Source of the DNA: Streptomyces sp. NBC_00683
Lineage (GTDB): Bacteria > Actinomycetota > Actinomycetes > Streptomycetales > Streptomycetaceae
NCBI RefSeq assembly: GCF_036226745.1
Contig: NZ_CP109013.1
Coordinates: 5,084,001-5,148,000 of the forward strand
Direction: 5' to 3'
Length of the DNA stretch: 64,000 nucleotides
A program made the translations under genes and the position numbers. Positions 62,791 through 64,000 of this stretch are shown piece after piece (position 1 is the first letter of the stretch; the number at the start of each line of letters is the position of its first letter). Under the pieces are notes generated by a model that did not search any database, was not told where the DNA came from, and saw nothing but the letters and a program-made list of their open reading frames with translations.

Positions 62791-64000
62791 CCCTGCGCCA
62801 CCTGCCCCTGCACGAAGGCTGGACGCTTCACGCCGACGGCCCCGTGCCCGTGGGGCTCCCCGCAGGAGGCGTTCCGGCGGCCGTCCCCGGCTGCGTCCAC
62901 ACCGACCTGCTGGCCGCCGGACTGATCGAGGACCCCTATCTGGACGACAACGAGACCCGGCTGGGCTGGATCGGCCGCACCGACTGGACGTACCGCACCA
63001 CCTTCGACTGGTCCGCCGACGAGCACACGTTCACCGATCTGTGCTTCGACGGCCTCGACACCGTCGCCACCGTCCTGGTCAACGGCACCGAGGCCGGCAG
63101 CACCGCCAACCAGCACCGCAGCTACCGCTTCCCCGTCCGGCCGCTGCTGCGCGAGGGCGCCAACACCCTCGACGTACGCTTCACCGCCCCGTACACCTAC
63201 GCCGAGGCGCTGCGCGACAAGCTCGGCGACCGGCCGGGCGCGTACACGGAGCCGTACGCCTTCATCCGCAAGATGGCCTGCAACTTCGGCTGGGACTGGG
63301 GGCCGACCCTGGTCACCTCCGGCATCTGGCGCCCGGTCGCGCTTGAGTCCTGGACGGGCCCGCGCATCGCCGGCGTGAAGGTGCTCGCCGACCTGGACGG
63401 CGACGGGGTGCCGCGCCTCGCGCTCACCCTCGACGTCGACCGGGCCGGGGACGGGCCGCTGGAGGCCTCGGTGGAGGTGGCCGGCGAACGGGCCGTGCTC
63501 ACCGTCCCCGCGGGAGAGGACCGCGCGGCCGTCACCCTGCCCGTACCCGGGGCCGGTCGCTGGTGGCCGCACAGCCATGGCGAGCAGCCGCTGTACGACG
63601 TCACCGTGCGCCTCGGCGACCACGCCTGGACCGGCAGGACCGGCTTCCGGGGAGTGACCCTGGAGCGCGAGGCGTTCGGCCTCTCCGTCAACGACGAGCC
63701 CGTCTTCGTACGCGGGGTGAACTGGATCCCCGACGACTGCTTCCCGGCCCGCGTCACCCGGCAGCGGATCTCCGACCGCTTCGACCAGGCGATCGCCGCG
63801 GGCGTCAACCTCGTCCGGGTCTGGGGCGGCGGCCTCTACGAGAGCGACGACTTCTACGAGCTGGCCGACGAGAAGGGCCTGCTGGTCTGGCAGGACTTCC
63901 CGTTCGCCTGCGCCGCCTACCCCGAGGAGCAGCCGCTGTACGACGAGGTGGCCGCCGAGGTGCGCGAGAACCTCGTACGGCTCGCCCCGCACCCCTCCCT
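62787..64000 (+). CDS. beta-mannosidase, GH2 family, cut by the window end
   Basis: The first 404 residues of a glycoside hydrolase family 2 beta-mannosidase that releases mannose from manno-oligosaccharides in the cytoplasm. The N-terminal jelly-roll sugar-binding domain (about 1-170) contains VPGCVHTDLLAAGLIEDPYLDDNE and NFGWDWGPTLVTSGIWRPV, strong markers of beta-mannosidases. An immunoglobulin-like domain (about 180-290) leads into the TIM barrel with VRGVNWIPDDCFPAR and RVWGGGLYESDDFYELADEKG, then LVWQDFPFACAAYP. The catalytic acid/base lies beyond the window. The GTG start overlaps the ATPase stop, so uptake and hydrolysis are made from one mRNA. Confidence 0.95.
   Translation, partial: MTLRHLPLHEGWTLHADGPVPVGLPAGGVPAAVPGCVHTDLLAAGLIEDPYLDDNETRLGWIGRTDWTYRTTFDWSADEHTFTDLCFDGLDTVATVLVNGTEAGSTANQHRSYRFPVRPLLREGANTLDVRFTAPYTYAEALRDKLGDRPGAYTEPYAFIRKMACNFGWDWGPTLVTSGIWRPVALESWTGPRIAGVKVLADLDGDGVPRLALTLDVDRAGDGPLEASVEVAGERAVLTVPAGEDRAAVTLPVPGAGRWWPHSHGEQPLYDVTVRLGDHAWTGRTGFRGVTLEREAFGLSVNDEPVFVRGVNWIPDDCFPARVTRQRISDRFDQAIAAGVNLVRVWGGGLYESDDFYELADEKGLLVWQDFPFACAAYPEEQPLYDEVAAEVRENLVRLAPHPS

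Overview
The window is high-GC actinomycete chromosome and almost certainly comes from a Streptomyces species. Codon third positions are nearly all G or C, GTG and TTG starts are common, many genes are coupled by ATGA or GTGA overlaps, and several promoters sit so close to the start codon that the mRNA would be leaderless. The gene order (desaturase, ppc, pth, rplY, prs, glmU, tRNA-Gln ... mfd ... mazG, P450, two Rpf genes, eno, DivIC-like, DUF501, ppx, ndh) is that of a conserved core region of Streptomyces chromosomes. No insertion sequence, prophage, CRISPR array or replication origin was seen.

Layout. 1-10 kb: a truncated Uma2-family gene, a fatty-acid desaturase coupled to a TetR regulator, divergent ppc, then a minus-strand run pth, rplY, prs, glmU and a tRNA-Gln(TTG). 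A tandem-HTH protein of unknown role lies 15 bp upstream of that tRNA. 11-18 kb: a sensor kinase, then a divergent locus built from polymorphic-toxin and immunity parts. It holds a YwqJ-type deaminase with a SUKH-3 protein on the minus strand, and an SMI1/KNR4 protein with an 854-residue protein on the plus strand. The latter joins an N-terminal domain, a collagen-like linker, a second deaminase domain and a SUKH-4 domain. A DivIVA-like coiled-coil protein follows. 18-26 kb: a sodium/solute symporter with its DUF485 partner, an MFS exporter, and a MacB-type ABC pair. 26-35 kb: mfd, a TetR/SalK-family pair with a duplicated operator, a secreted HNH nuclease, small membrane, acetyltransferase and lipoprotein genes. 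35-43 kb: an orphan N6-methylase-like protein with an altered catalytic motif, a membrane protein coupled to a Ser/Thr kinase, a SurA-like lipoprotein, MazG and a cytochrome P450.

43-52 kb: two resuscitation-promoting-factor muralytic enzymes, the second behind a c-di-AMP (ydaO-type) riboswitch, then eno, a DivIC-like protein, DUF501, Ppx/GppA, an NDH-2 dehydrogenase behind two Rex-like boxes, and a cyclopropane-fatty-acid-synthase-like methyltransferase. 52-64 kb: a second MacB-type ABC pair, then a LacI regulator divergent from a family-5 binding-protein/Dpp-type ABC operon that is coupled to a beta-mannosidase cut by the window end. This last block reads as a regulated oligosaccharide (probably mannan-derived) uptake and degradation unit.

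The most interesting parts are the deaminase/SUKH locus (12.4-17.3 kb), the methylase with HPPF in place of the usual motif IV, the HTH gene next to the tRNA, and several unreported-looking operator candidates: a duplicated 17-mer, shared TTGTGCAC palindromes, Rex boxes and LacI boxes. All family assignments come from reading the sequence. No database search was run.
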